Below are positions 44,712 to 53,698 of a stretch of 64,000 bases of DNA, piece after piece. The DNA is from Pseudomonadota bacterium. GTDB taxonomy: Bacteria; Desulfobacterota; Binatia; Binatales; Binataceae. The DNA lies in the NCBI GenBank assembly GCA_021323945.1, contig JAJPKA010000020.1, positions 558,001 through 622,000 on the forward strand, written 5' to 3'. The number at the start of each line of letters is the position of its first letter. Within the stretch, counting starts at the first letter, position 1. Under the pieces are notes generated by a model, which did no database searches, was not told the DNA's origin, and saw nothing but the letters and a program-made list of their open reading frames with translations. A program made the translations under genes and the position numbers.

Positions 44712-45539
44712 CTAATGCGGAACCCAATGTGGCACGGCGCCAAATAGCCGGTCCACTACACCGATCTGATAAGCTAGAAACGCTCCGAAACTAAAACTCA
44801 GCCAGCCTGCGGCCAAAGAGATCCGGCGGTGCACTCCAGAAAGGCGCCGTGCAAAAAGGCTGACCGGGGCGCCGATCGCAGCTGTAACCAGCACCATTCC
44901 GATCATTACGCCACCACAAAAGATCACCAAATAAAGCGTTGCCAGCCATACCGATGGAATCGCGGCGGTTACCAGCAGCGCAATCCCAGCACTGCCGGCC
45001 ATTCCATGGACCAAGCCGACCACGAACGAGGTGGCGCCAGAGGACCGCGAGATAGTCATCATCGGTAAACGAAGGTGCTCGTGCGTCATTAGGTCCTGAG
45101 TTGCGGAAGATGAGTGGACATGCGGGTGCCAGTGCAAGTGAGAGCTTCCGCCGATCTTGTGCGTATGTCGATGAGCATGGACGATCAGCGGGGAATGTCG
45201 CGTGTTGACGATGCCAAATTTCTTCGCGATTAACACCAGTGTGTCCTTGGCTGTGTTGAAGCCGAGTAAAATCAGCACCAGCGCGACCATGAACTCCAGC
45301 GTCAATCCCAGCCGCGCTGGTACCCTCAGCTTGAAAACAATGATTGCCATTCCGATCGCCAGTACAGTCGTCGAATGGCCGAGGCCCCAGATCAATCCGA
45401 TGCGGACCGCACGCAGGAAACGCCGTTCGCGGGTAAGAATCGCCGTAACGGCAATTACGTGATCGGGATCGATTGCATGCCTGATCCCAAGTGCCAAACC
45501 CAATAGGACCAATCCAAGCGGCGCGACGGCAAAGGGCAT
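44712..45539 (-). CDS. NicO/HoxN-type nickel or cobalt transporter-like membrane protein
   Basis: A 275-residue polytopic membrane protein. The first helix region contains GIRHAIDPDHVIAVTAIL (about residues 19-36), the HxxxxDH signature of the NiCoT/UreH transporter group, followed by GLIWGLGHSTTVLAIGMAI. A His-rich loop (HAHRHTHKIGGSSHLHWHPH, about 121-140) probably binds metal before a second half of four helices starting SFVVGLVHGMAGSAGIALL. Family members transport Ni or Co or act as urease accessory UreH. No urease, hydrogenase or cobalamin gene is adjacent, so substrate remains open. Confidence 0.85.
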   Translation of the reverse strand: MPFAVAPLGLVLLGLALGIRHAIDPDHVIAVTAILTRERRFLRAVRIGLIWGLGHSTTVLAIGMAIIVFKLRVPARLGLTLEFMVALVLILLGFNTAKDTLVLIAKKFGIVNTRHSPLIVHAHRHTHKIGGSSHLHWHPHVHSSSATQDLMTHEHLRLPMMTISRSSGATSFVVGLVHGMAGSAGIALLVTAAIPSVWLATLYLVIFCGGVMIGMVLVTAAIGAPVSLFARRLSGVHRRISLAAGWLSFSFGAFLAYQIGVVDRLFGAVPHWVPH

Positions 45540-45736
45540 TCGGATTCTTCCAACGCTAGTAGGTTTAGAGTTGCAATCGTCCTATAAGAGCAGACCTCAT
45601 ACGGCTCGTTCGAGTGCTCGATTGGTCAGCTCAGTGACTTCGATTGACGGTCGCGGCTCCGCTGTGAAAAACTGATCGTGAACTTTACACGTCCCGAGCG
45701 GTCAATGGGACTAAAAGAACAATAAGAGAAGAGAGA

Positions 45737-46183
45737 ATGCCCGAGCAGCAGACGCCGCAAGCCGAAACGGGACCGCGCCCAATCTTACCTATCTTACGAC
45801 TTGGACCGAAGCCGCATCTGGTCGGCTCCAAATGTGGTAGCTGTGGCGCGATTTTCCTCGATGTCAGACGTGTCGCATGTTCCAAATGCGGCGCAGCCGG
45901 AAATCTTAAGGAAGTTGAGCTTTCTGATAAGGGTAAGGTCTGGGTCTTTTCCGTGATCCATCAATCCTTTCCAGGCATCAAGACCCCGTATGTAACGGCG
46001 GTCGTGGATTTGCCGGAGGGAGTGAGTGTAAAATCCAATCTGGTAGACGTCGATCCCGAAGAGTTGGAGAAAAATCCACAGAAAGCTTTTGGGATGCCGG
46101 TCGAATTGGTTGTGAATCAGGTTGCCACCGACCGCCAGGGCAATCCGGTGATGGCGTTCCAATTTCGTCCGAGCAAGAGCTAG
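45737..46183 (+). CDS. DUF35 zinc-ribbon/OB-fold protein, thiolase partner
   Basis: A 148-residue protein with an N-terminal rubredoxin-like zinc ribbon (CGSCGAIFLDVRRVACSKCG, about residues 34-53; C-x2-C then C-x2-C) and a C-terminal OB-fold with VWVFSVIHQSFPGIKTPYVT. Such DUF35 proteins bind acyl-CoA or partner thiolases and HMG-CoA synthases. AGAAGAGAGA lies just before the ATG. It stands 170 bp upstream of a thiolase on the same strand, the usual genomic pairing, so a DUF35-thiolase complex is likely. Confidence 0.9.
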   Translation: MPEQQTPQAETGPRPILPILRLGPKPHLVGSKCGSCGAIFLDVRRVACSKCGAAGNLKEVELSDKGKVWVFSVIHQSFPGIKTPYVTAVVDLPEGVSVKSNLVDVDPEELEKNPQKAFGMPVELVVNQVATDRQGNPVMAFQFRPSKS

Positions 46184-46353
46184 AGCGTCGACAGGCATAA
46201 TCGGTTGTTGTTGAGGGTCACTCGTATTGATGGCGTGGGCCAGCGTGCCTTGTTACCTGCACGAACAAATCTAGTTTCGCGGTGGCGGCAAGCTATGGCT
46301 GATAGTTAGAAAGCGATGCTGACGGTTGAACACAGCTCCAGGAGGACTCGCTA

Positions 46354-47517
46354 ATGCGAAACGTATACGTACTTGGAACCGGGATGATTAAGTTCGGACG
46401 CTACCCGGAGAAGACCGTCCCGGAGCTTGGCGCCGAAGCTGCTCTGGTTGCCCTGAGAGACGCGGGCATAACCATAAAAGAGGTCGAGTTGTTTGCCTCC
46501 GGCAACCTCTACCAAGCCAATGCTATGATCGGTCAGCGAATTCTACAGCAGATTGGCCAGACCGGCATACCCGTCATTAATGTGGCGAATGCTTGCGCGA
46601 CTGGTTCCACAGCTTTTCGCGAGGCTTTTATGGCCGTCGCCTCTGGCATGTATGACGTGGCGATGGCGGTTGGTGTCGAGCAGATGGGTAAACAGGGTTT
46701 ACTGGGCGGCGCTGGGGGCGGGAGCGACCCAGCCTATTCGACCGAAGGGCGAATCGGCTCAGGATTGATGCCTGCCGTTTTCGGGCAGGCCGGCATGGAA
46801 CATATGCGCAAGTATGGCACCAAGCTTGAACATTTCGCCAAAATCTCCGTCAAGTCTCACAAGCACGCCACGCGCAATCCATTTTCGCAGTATCAGAATG
46901 AGCTCTCGCTGGAGGACGTGCTCAATGCGCGGATGGTTGCATACCCTAACACCCTCTACATGTGCTGCCCGACAGGTGATGGTGCCGCGGCGGCAATCCT
47001 GGTTTCTGAGGACAAGCTGAAACAGCTAGCCGGCGGCCGCAAGCGCCCACGTGTTGCTGCTTCCGTGCTGACATCCGATCCCTACACCGAGCGCGACTTG
47101 ACCCTACCCGACGTGAACACACTGACACGGCGTGCAGCGCAGAAAGCATTCGAGATGGCGGGTGTTGGTCCCGAAGACGTCTCACTGACCGAACTGCATG
47201 ACTGCTTCGCCACTGCCGAGCTAATTCATTATGAAAATCTGGGACTCTGCCGTGAGGGTGAAGCTGCCAAATTCATCGAAGAAGGTGGCGGGGTGCATCC
47301 TGACCTGGGTGGCAAATGCCCGGTCAATGTCTCGGGGGGCCTGCTTTCCAAGGGTCATCCGCTGGGTGCAACCGGCGTGGCTAACATTTGCGAGATTGTA
47401 TGGCATCTAACCGAAGATGAACGGGCCAAGCAGCGACAGGTGCCAAACGCGAAGGTCGGAATGGCACATGTGATCGGGCTGGGCTCTGCCTGCACCGTGC
47501 ACATCCTGACGGTTTAA
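46354..47517 (+). CDS. Thiolase-family protein (acetyl-CoA acetyltransferase/lipid-transfer type)
   Basis: A 387-residue thiolase fold protein. The nucleophile Cys lies in NACATGSTAFREAF (about residue 81), ELHDCFATAEL (about 287-297) gives the His and Asp region, and GGLLSKGHPLGATG (about 330-343) is the C-terminal Gly-His signature. The sterol-carrier/lipid-transfer-type thiolases paired with DUF35 proteins share this. It probably cleaves or forms beta-ketoacyl-CoA in degradation of a long-chain or cyclic substrate. AGGAGG lies upstream of the ATG, and a strong terminator follows. Confidence 0.93.
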   Translation: MRNVYVLGTGMIKFGRYPEKTVPELGAEAALVALRDAGITIKEVELFASGNLYQANAMIGQRILQQIGQTGIPVINVANACATGSTAFREAFMAVASGMYDVAMAVGVEQMGKQGLLGGAGGGSDPAYSTEGRIGSGLMPAVFGQAGMEHMRKYGTKLEHFAKISVKSHKHATRNPFSQYQNELSLEDVLNARMVAYPNTLYMCCPTGDGAAAAILVSEDKLKQLAGGRKRPRVAASVLTSDPYTERDLTLPDVNTLTRRAAQKAFEMAGVGPEDVSLTELHDCFATAELIHYENLGLCREGEAAKFIEEGGGVHPDLGGKCPVNVSGGLLSKGHPLGATGVANICEIVWHLTEDERAKQRQVPNAKVGMAHVIGLGSACTVHILTV

Positions 47518-47540
47518 ACGTGTAGCCGCATTGGGAGTGA

Positions 47541-47569
47541 AAGGGGTCGCTGGCAGGCGACCCCTTTTT
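47541..47569 (+). terminator. Intrinsic terminator after the thiolase gene
   Basis: AGGGGTCGC (47542-47550) pairs with GCGACCCCT (47557-47565) around loop TGGCAG, followed by TTTTT. Nine perfect base pairs and a T-run make this a clear rho-independent terminator about 24 bp after the thiolase stop. Confidence 0.9.
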
Positions 47570-47639
47570 GTTGATCCGGAGGGAATCGTTTCAGATTGTC
47601 AGCGCGCAAGCGCAGCTCAACGCGGAGAATCGAAAGGCC

Positions 47640-48896
47640 TTGATTACCCGCCTGCGTGGCTTTCAAGACTTGATTGGGGCGCGGGCCCACCTCGCTGGCC
47701 GTGTCGAACAAGCCGCGCGAAGAGTGGCCGAACTTCACAATTTCAGCGAAATCCGCATCCCATTGCTCGAGCGGATCGAGCTTTATCAGAGGTCCAGCGG
47801 CGAAACTTCCGACGTGGTCGAAAAGCAGATGTACTCATTCAGCGACCGCGACGAGGCTGAAACTGTGGTAGCCCTTCGCCCGGAAGGCACGCCCGGCGTC
47901 GTCCGTGCGTATATCGAAGCCGGGTTTGACCGCAGCGACCCCGAGCAACGCTTTTACTACTTTGGACCGATGTTTCGGCGGGAACGCCCACAGAAAGGTC
48001 GGCTCCGACAATTCAGTCAATTTGGAGTTGAGGTGTTCGGCCGTCCGGATGCCGCTTGCGACGCAGAGTTGCTTATCATGGTTGATGAGCTGCGGCGAGA
48101 GCTGGGTTTGGAACTTCAATTCCAAATCAATTCACTGGGCGATTCGCGATGCCGCCCGGCCTTCCGGGATGCGCTCCTGAACTGGGGTAGGTCGAACCTG
48201 GACCGACTGTGTCGCGATTGTCATGAGCGACTGGAGCGAAATCCCTTGCGCTTATTGGATTGCAAGATCGACGTCGAAGTCACGGCCTCGGCGCCGACCA
48301 CCGGCGAATATCTTTGCGATCCGTGCCGGGACCATTTCTCGATTGTCGAGCAGCTATTGACCGCATCCGGGATACCTTACGTCGTGAATCCTCGCCTTGT
48401 CCGTGGGCTCGATTATTACACTCGGACCGCCTTCGAAGTTGTTTCGAGCGAGATCGGATCCCAAAATGCCGTAGTTGCCGGTGGGCGGTATGACGGGCTT
48501 GTCCAGGCATTGGGCGGAGCACCGGTCGCGGGGACGGGTTTTGCAATTGGGGTCGAGCGCCTCGCGCTCGCGCTCGAAGCTACACAATTGAGAGAGGAGG
48601 GGCCCAAGGTCGTTGTAGTTGCGCTGGGAAACGCAGCTGTGCCACAGGCCAACCGTTTGGCGGCGGATCTACGGCAGAGAGGTCTTCGCACCGAGCTGAC
48701 TTCTCCTGAGCGAGGACTGAAGTCGCTGATGCGTCGCGCGGACAAGCTGGGGGCTCAATATGCGCTGATAATTGGCGAAAATGAGTTGGAACGAGGCGTG
48801 GTTCAAGTGCGAGACTTGCGAAAAAGCTGTCAACGAGAGATCGCCCTTAGTGAAGTGGCCGAACACGTTAAAACTGATGCTGCCCAATACCTCTAA
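47640..48896 (+). CDS. hisS: Histidine--tRNA ligase
   Basis: A class II synthetase of about 418 residues. The conserved start LRGFQDL is followed by FSEIRIPLLERIELYQRSSG, VALRPEGTPGVVRAY and the motif 2 strand MFRRERPQKGRLRQF (about residues 95-109). The His-specific VRGLDYYTRTAFEV (about 254-267) and the C-terminal GVERLALALE are also present. No ATG or GTG fits; TTG 47640 with GAAAGG four bases upstream matches the family start, while an earlier TTG lies inside the terminator. An anticodon-binding domain occupies the last ~90 residues. The gene is directly downstream of the terminator. Confidence 0.93.
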   Translation: MITRLRGFQDLIGARAHLAGRVEQAARRVAELHNFSEIRIPLLERIELYQRSSGETSDVVEKQMYSFSDRDEAETVVALRPEGTPGVVRAYIEAGFDRSDPEQRFYYFGPMFRRERPQKGRLRQFSQFGVEVFGRPDAACDAELLIMVDELRRELGLELQFQINSLGDSRCRPAFRDALLNWGRSNLDRLCRDCHERLERNPLRLLDCKIDVEVTASAPTTGEYLCDPCRDHFSIVEQLLTASGIPYVVNPRLVRGLDYYTRTAFEVVSSEIGSQNAVVAGGRYDGLVQALGGAPVAGTGFAIGVERLALALEATQLREEGPKVVVVALGNAAVPQANRLAADLRQRGLRTELTSPERGLKSLMRRADKLGAQYALIIGENELERGVVQVRDLRKSCQREIALSEVAEHVKTDAAQYL

Positions 48897-49018
48897 CTGG
48901 CTCGGAAATACCTGCTATTTGGTCAAACGCTTCCACACTCGCCAAACGGATCGACCCGCTATTCCGTGAGACCGGTCGGAGCGCTATTCTCGGTTACCCA
49001 CCGGAGTGAATTTCAATC

Positions 49019-50812
49019 ATGAGGAGGGGCAAATATTCGCCCGTGCCACCTTGGCCACGCACTGACTATTGCGGTAGGTTGCGGGCCGAGGATGCTGGGC
49101 GTGAAGTTGGATTATGGGGCTGGGTGGCCTCACGGCGCGATCACGGCAGGCTAATCTTTATCGATCTGCGCGATCGCGAAGGCCTGGTTCAATTGGTTTT
49201 CAATCCAGAACACGACTCGGACGCCCACCAGGTCGCGGGCGCCGCACGCGCCGAATACTATATTGCGGTTCGCGGCAAAGTCGTCAGGCGGACGGAAGGT
49301 ACGATTAACCGCGAGCTTGCGACAGGCGAAATCGAGGTACTGGTGAGCGAAGCCGAGATTCTTAGTCCCTCCCAGCCTCTGCCTTTTGCAATCGGGGGTG
49401 GAGTTGAAAGCGCCGCGGAAGAGGTCCGCCTCAAGTACCGCTATTTGGATCTTCGACGTGCAGAGATGCAACGAAACCTGACGCGGCGCCATCAAGCCTT
49501 GCGAGGAGTACGTGCATGGCTTGATTCGCAGGGCTTTGTCGAGATCGAAACCCCTATTCTGTGGCGCGCGACGCCGGAGGGCGCCCGCGATTACTTGGTG
49601 CCGAGCCGGGTAAATCCGGGCAAGTTTTACGCACTTCCGCAATCACCACAGCTGTTGAAGCAACTGTTAATGGTCTCCGGCTTTGACCGCTACTATCAAA
49701 TCGCGCGCTGCTTCCGTGACGAGGACCTCCGCGCGAATCGTCAGCCCGAGTTTAGTCAAATCGACATTGAGATGACCGGGGCGCGGCCGGACGACATCAT
49801 CGAAATTGCCGAGGGCATGATAGCCTCGATTTACGAGTTTGCGCTCGGTCGCTCGATCGTGCGTCCGTTTCCGCGAATGTCATACAGTGAAGCGATGGAA
49901 CGCTTCGGTTCCGACAAACCAGACCTGCGCTTTGGGCTCGAGGTAAAAAATCTCACGGCAGCGTTTTCGGGTACTTCGTTAAGGGTTTTCGCGGACGCGC
50001 TCGGGCGAGGCGAGTCAATCTACGGTTTGGTTCTGCCGCCCGCCTACCAATTAAGCCGTCGCGAGCTCGACGAGCTGACAGAAGCGATTCGTTCGCAGAA
50101 AGGCCTGGGCCTGGCGTGGGTTAAATCGAGTGATGGTAGCTGGCAGGGTCCCATCGCGCGTCATGTGGGCGAGCCTGAGCGGGCACGAGTGACTGAAGTC
50201 GCCGCTCTAAGCCGAGGGGATACACTTCTGATGATTGCCGGCCAACAGGATAAGGTTCGACCGTTGATGGGCGAGCTGCGTCTGCAATTGGCTGCAAAAT
50301 TCGATTTGCGCAGAGGGAATGAGCCTCGGTTCCTGTGGGTCATTGACTTTCCGATGTTTGAATACAGTGAAGAGGAGCAACGGCTGGTGGCCGTTCATCA
50401 TCCTTTTACGGCGCCCAATCCTGATGATTTGGAATTGCTCGATAAGAAGCCGCTCGAGGTGCGGGCGCTCGCATACGATCTGGCGCTCAACGGTCAGGAG
50501 ATGGGTGGCGGGTCGATTCGCATCCACGACCCAGAGTTCCAGCTGAAGATCTTCAGCCTGTTGGGCATCGATCGTGATCAGGCATTTAGCAAATTCGGGT
50601 TTCTGCTTGATGCCCTAAGTTATGGTGCGCCTCCCCATGGCGGGATTGCCTTCGGTGTCGACCGAATCGCCATGATGGTTTGTGAAACTGACTCATTGCG
50701 CGACGTCATGGCGTTTCCAAAAACTCAAAAGGCTGTCGATTTGATGAGCGGGGCACCCTCGGAAGTCGATCCTAGGCAGCTCGAGGAGCTGTCGATTAAG
50801 GTGGTCTTGTGA
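49019..50812 (+). CDS. aspS: Aspartate--tRNA ligase
   Basis: A 597-residue bacterial-type AspRS. The N-terminal OB anticodon-binding domain contains GLWGWVASRRDHGRLIFIDL, the class II motif 1/2 region reads RYLDLRRAEMQRNLT and FRDEDLRANRQPEFSQIDIE (about residues 237-256), and motif 3 is GIAFGVDRIAMM (about 541-552). The GAD insertion domain sits about residues 300-430, as in bacterial enzymes. Whether it also charges Asn cannot be decided here. The stop overlaps the start of the next gene (GTGA). Confidence 0.96.
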   Translation: MRRGKYSPVPPWPRTDYCGRLRAEDAGREVGLWGWVASRRDHGRLIFIDLRDREGLVQLVFNPEHDSDAHQVAGAARAEYYIAVRGKVVRRTEGTINRELATGEIEVLVSEAEILSPSQPLPFAIGGGVESAAEEVRLKYRYLDLRRAEMQRNLTRRHQALRGVRAWLDSQGFVEIETPILWRATPEGARDYLVPSRVNPGKFYALPQSPQLLKQLLMVSGFDRYYQIARCFRDEDLRANRQPEFSQIDIEMTGARPDDIIEIAEGMIASIYEFALGRSIVRPFPRMSYSEAMERFGSDKPDLRFGLEVKNLTAAFSGTSLRVFADALGRGESIYGLVLPPAYQLSRRELDELTEAIRSQKGLGLAWVKSSDGSWQGPIARHVGEPERARVTEVAALSRGDTLLMIAGQQDKVRPLMGELRLQLAAKFDLRRGNEPRFLWVIDFPMFEYSEEEQRLVAVHHPFTAPNPDDLELLDKKPLEVRALAYDLALNGQEMGGGSIRIHDPEFQLKIFSLLGIDRDQAFSKFGFLLDALSYGAPPHGGIAFGVDRIAMMVCETDSLRDVMAFPKTQKAVDLMSGAPSEVDPRQLEELSIKVVL

Positions 50813-51543
50813 GGCGCGGCGCACTCGAGGGATTGGCTGTTGCTGTTGCACTATTCATGGCCGCCTGCGGAGGCCTAGCGCACGGGATCGGTAACAGTCC
50901 TGAATTCAACGCATTGAGTGATACAATCCACGCGTTACCGGGGTTACACGGTACGCCGGGGCTCGAAATCCATGCGGTCAGGTCAATTAAAACCGTAATT
51001 GTTCACAAAATTGCTGTAATGCCCTTGGTCGATCAGCCGGATCAGACCGACAAAAGCCTGCCTGCCGATGCTGCTCAATCAATCACGGCCGCCATCTATG
51101 CGCGAGCCAACGAGGTTGGCGGCTGGGAAGTGGTACCGCAGGATGACGTCGACGCCGCTCTGCAGCAGATGCCTCCAGTTAGACTCAATCAGCTGTATGA
51201 CGAGGCGCTGACTCTGGGACGCAAAGTCGCGGCTGATGGCGTGATTTATGGCACTGTCCATCGATACAAAGAACGAGTCGGCTTTGACTATGCGGCTCAG
51301 AGCCCGGCGGCGGTCGCCTTCACGCTGAATTTCGTGGATGAAAAGAGCAAGCAAGTGGTGTGGACAGCCAAATTTGCGCGCGAGCAAAAAGCCTTGTCCC
51401 AAAATATTCTCGATCTCCCCAATTTCGTTTCGCACGGCGCCCGCTGGGTCCGGGCACATGATATTGCGGTCGAAGGTATCAACGCCGCAATTGACAACCT
51501 GCAATCCAAGCTCACGATTGAGCCTATCGTCGAGGGGAAGTAG
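50809..51543 (+). CDS. Lipoprotein of the GNA1162/LpoB-like (CsgG-type) class
   Basis: A 244-residue protein overlapping the aspS stop by four bases (GTGA), so translation is coupled. The signal peptide ends in a lipobox, FMAAC (Cys about residue 20). The mature part has IAVMPLVDQPDQTDK (about residues 69-83), an AADGVIYGTVHRYKERVG segment (about 140-157), AVAFTLNFVDEKSKQVVWTA and a C-terminal GINAAIDNLQ. This is the alternating pattern of CsgG/LpoB-like envelope lipoproteins found next to housekeeping genes in many deltaproteobacterial genomes. The function is unknown. Confidence 0.75.
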   Translation: MRRGALEGLAVAVALFMAACGGLAHGIGNSPEFNALSDTIHALPGLHGTPGLEIHAVRSIKTVIVHKIAVMPLVDQPDQTDKSLPADAAQSITAAIYARANEVGGWEVVPQDDVDAALQQMPPVRLNQLYDEALTLGRKVAADGVIYGTVHRYKERVGFDYAAQSPAAVAFTLNFVDEKSKQVVWTAKFAREQKALSQNILDLPNFVSHGARWVRAHDIAVEGINAAIDNLQSKLTIEPIVEGK

Positions 51544-51623
51544 TTTCCAACAAACGGACTGATGGCCCGGGCGGTCAGCTTCCCGCGATGGCCGGCAGCA
51601 GTCGTTGCGTGATCGATTAAGAT

Positions 51624-52559
51624 TTAACCGGTGACGTGGTTCCTGGCTTCCAGCTGGAGAGTGGAGCTTGCTGCGACGACACGCTTTCGCTCGGATCCAC
51701 GGGAGAGCTTGTAATGATCAATAATCTGCCGCAACTTGGCACGAGAATCGGCCGTCTGAGCCGGCGCCATGATGGTCAGTGTCAAGTCAGGATCATCCAT
51801 CAAAGAGAAACTAATGTGCTGTAATTGCAGGCGGCCAACTACTGGGTGATTGTAGCGCTTGAGCCCTTCGCTCAAGGGTAATACGTCATGACGTGGCCAC
51901 CACTCGGCGAACTCTGAGCTAACTGATTTCAGCCGCTCAACCAACTCAACGAAATGTTTGTCACCGGCATGCCGTCCATAGTTCACCCTGAATCTAGCCA
52001 GCACGTCGCGAGCACGAGCTGGCCAGTCGGTCACTAGCGACCGCACTGAGGAATCCGTAAACAGTAGCCAGAGGAAATTCCGTTCCGAGGCGGCAAACTC
52101 AGCAAAGCCGAAGAAAGCCTCCGCAGCGAGATTCCATGCCAACACGTCCCACCGCGGACTTAGAATGAATGCCGGCAAATGCTCCATTTGGTCGAGCATT
52201 TGCTTGAGAAGCGGGCTGATTCGTCGCGCTTTGGGTTTTGAATCGAGCACGGGGTCGCGCAGTCCAAGCTGAAACAACTGCACCCGTTCGATTCCTTCGA
52301 GGCGCAGGACCCGTGCAAGATTGTCCAGCATTTCAGCCGAAGCACAGATCGGGCGAGCTTGTTCCAACCAAGTATACCAGGTGACACTCATACCGGCCAA
52401 CTGCGCTACTTCTTCGCGTCGCAATCCCGGCGTACGGCGTCGTGAGGCCGTGGGCAACCCGACGTCGGCCGGAGACAGCCGCGCTCTCCTCGTTCGCAGA
52501 AAATTGCTCAGTTCCTGCCGCCTGATTTCGTCCCTTGTTTTAGGCAAGTGAGCGCTCAT
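51624..52559 (-). CDS. XRE-family regulator with MmyB-type ligand-binding domain
   Basis: A 311-residue DNA-binding protein. The N-terminal helix-turn-helix reads REEVAQLAGMSVTWYTWLEQ (about residues 49-68), followed by NLARVLRLEGIERVQLFQLG. Residues about 120-290 form the MmyB-like ligand-binding domain (SPRWDVLAWNLAAEAFFGFA, FLWLLFTDSSVRSLVTDW). Members commonly control an adjacent oxidoreductase gene in response to a fatty acid or other small molecule. It is divergent from the ring-hydroxylating dioxygenase beta subunit, a plausible target. Direct repeats in the shared intergenic region are listed separately. Confidence 0.9.
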   Translation of the reverse strand: MSAHLPKTRDEIRRQELSNFLRTRRARLSPADVGLPTASRRRTPGLRREEVAQLAGMSVTWYTWLEQARPICASAEMLDNLARVLRLEGIERVQLFQLGLRDPVLDSKPKARRISPLLKQMLDQMEHLPAFILSPRWDVLAWNLAAEAFFGFAEFAASERNFLWLLFTDSSVRSLVTDWPARARDVLARFRVNYGRHAGDKHFVELVERLKSVSSEFAEWWPRHDVLPLSEGLKRYNHPVVGRLQLQHISFSLMDDPDLTLTIMAPAQTADSRAKLRQIIDHYKLSRGSERKRVVAASSTLQLEARNHVTG

Positions 52560-52570
52560 TCAGCCATATA

Positions 52571-52623
52571 CCAGTATAAGCTCCCGCCCTGACAATGGGC
52601 TTGAATTAATCTAACCCAGTATA
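52571..52623. promoter_or_regulatory. Candidate operator: two CCAGTATA direct repeats
   Basis: CCAGTATA occurs at 52571-52578 and 52616-52623, 45 bp apart, with a GCCC-N7-GGGC inverted pair between them. This lies between the XRE regulator and the divergent dioxygenase beta gene, the usual position of an operator for this regulator class. It is inferred from position only. Confidence 0.4.
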
Positions 52624-52788
52624 GATGCACTTGGAAGAACTCACTCGGCAGCGGGATAAGGCAAGATAACTCTCGAATAAAAGCTTACCCCTAAGGCATT
52701 TCGACGATTGCCTATCCGCAGATGGCAATGGTATCGGAACACTCAGGCTCGAGAAACAACTTCGCTGGGAGTCGTGCGGGAGACAAAG

Positions 52789-53280
52789 ATGCATATCAAC
52801 GAACTTCCCGGCCGTTCTGAAGTAGAGGACTTTCTCTACAGGGAAGCGGCTCTACTCGATGAATGGCGGCTTGAAGAGTGGCTGACGCTTTTGACCGATG
52901 ATGCGAGTTACCAGGTTCCGTCAACTGATTCACCGCAAGGTGATCCTCGGACCACGCTCTTTCTCATCGCCGACGACGCTGTCCGAATCCGCTCGCGAGT
53001 CAAACAATTGCTTGGCAAGTCGGCTTGGGCTGAGAATCCCCCCTCGCGGACCCGAAGGCTAATCAGCAACGTGCGGATTCTCGGGGCTGAGGGCGCCAAC
53101 ATCCTAGTTACCGCTAATTTTGCTGTTTACCGAATGCGGTACGAACAGGTCGACAGCTACATCGGTCACTATGAGTACAAACTGGTTCGGGTAGGAGCTG
53201 ATTTGAGAATTCGTGAGCGTCGAGCAATCCTGGATAACGAATGTCTGCGTCCCCAGGGCAAGATTAGCTTCATTCTGTGA
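52789..53280 (+). CDS. Ring-hydroxylating dioxygenase beta subunit, orphan
   Basis: A 163-residue NTF2-fold beta subunit. The start at ATG 52789 has GGGAG seven bases upstream. Characteristic sequence: VEDFLYREAALLDEWRLEEW, LLTDDASYQVP (about residues 38-48), TLFLIADDAVRIRSRV, SRTRRLISNVRIL (about 85-97) and a C-terminal ERRAILDNECLR. Beta subunits stabilise the catalytic Rieske alpha subunit of aromatic-ring dioxygenases. No alpha subunit, ferredoxin or reductase is nearby. It is divergent from an MmyB-type regulator that may control it. Confidence 0.9.
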   Translation: MHINELPGRSEVEDFLYREAALLDEWRLEEWLTLLTDDASYQVPSTDSPQGDPRTTLFLIADDAVRIRSRVKQLLGKSAWAENPPSRTRRLISNVRILGAEGANILVTANFAVYRMRYEQVDSYIGHYEYKLVRVGADLRIRERRAILDNECLRPQGKISFIL

Positions 53281-53698
53281 GCTGGCTATTAGTCGATAAA
53301 TTGGGTCTCTGCCGGGTTGCTTGCGACCCCAAACGATTTCTGGTTCGCAAGCAACGCAGCATCGGCCGTGCGAGAGGACTCGTTTTGATTTCGCCATAGC
53401 TCGGATGATGAGATTAAACTCTGCTATCTTTTGTCCCTCCTGGGTTGATTGCCGATCTTCATGCGACTAGCGTTCGGGGCTGAGTAGCATCTGCTGCGTT
53501 GCCGTTTTTGACTTGCTAACCACACCGAACCACCCCACTTTTACCTTGCTTCCACGCATGCTCCTGGTTGCGAGCGCGATTTTTGTGGCGAGACAAGAGC
53601 CGGCGCTCGACGGATAGTGGCAACGCGAGCGATGCTATCAAAACTATTATCGTAGTTAACGATTTCTAGTCGACAGGATTAACCGGGGGAAAGGTCTA
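53281..53698. other. Intergenic region between the dioxygenase beta gene and the MarR-type gene
   Basis: About 420 bp without a recognised gene. It contains a 15 bp inverted repeat at 53649-53663 described below and AT-rich tracts that may be promoters for the MarR-type gene. No RNA gene or terminator is recognised. Confidence 0.45.
53649..53663. promoter_or_regulatory. Candidate MarR operator
   Basis: ATCGT-N5-ACGAT is a perfect 5+5 inverted repeat 36 bp before the TTG start of the MarR-type gene, where autorepressor operators usually lie. Assignment to this regulator is inferred only from position and symmetry. Confidence 0.35.
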
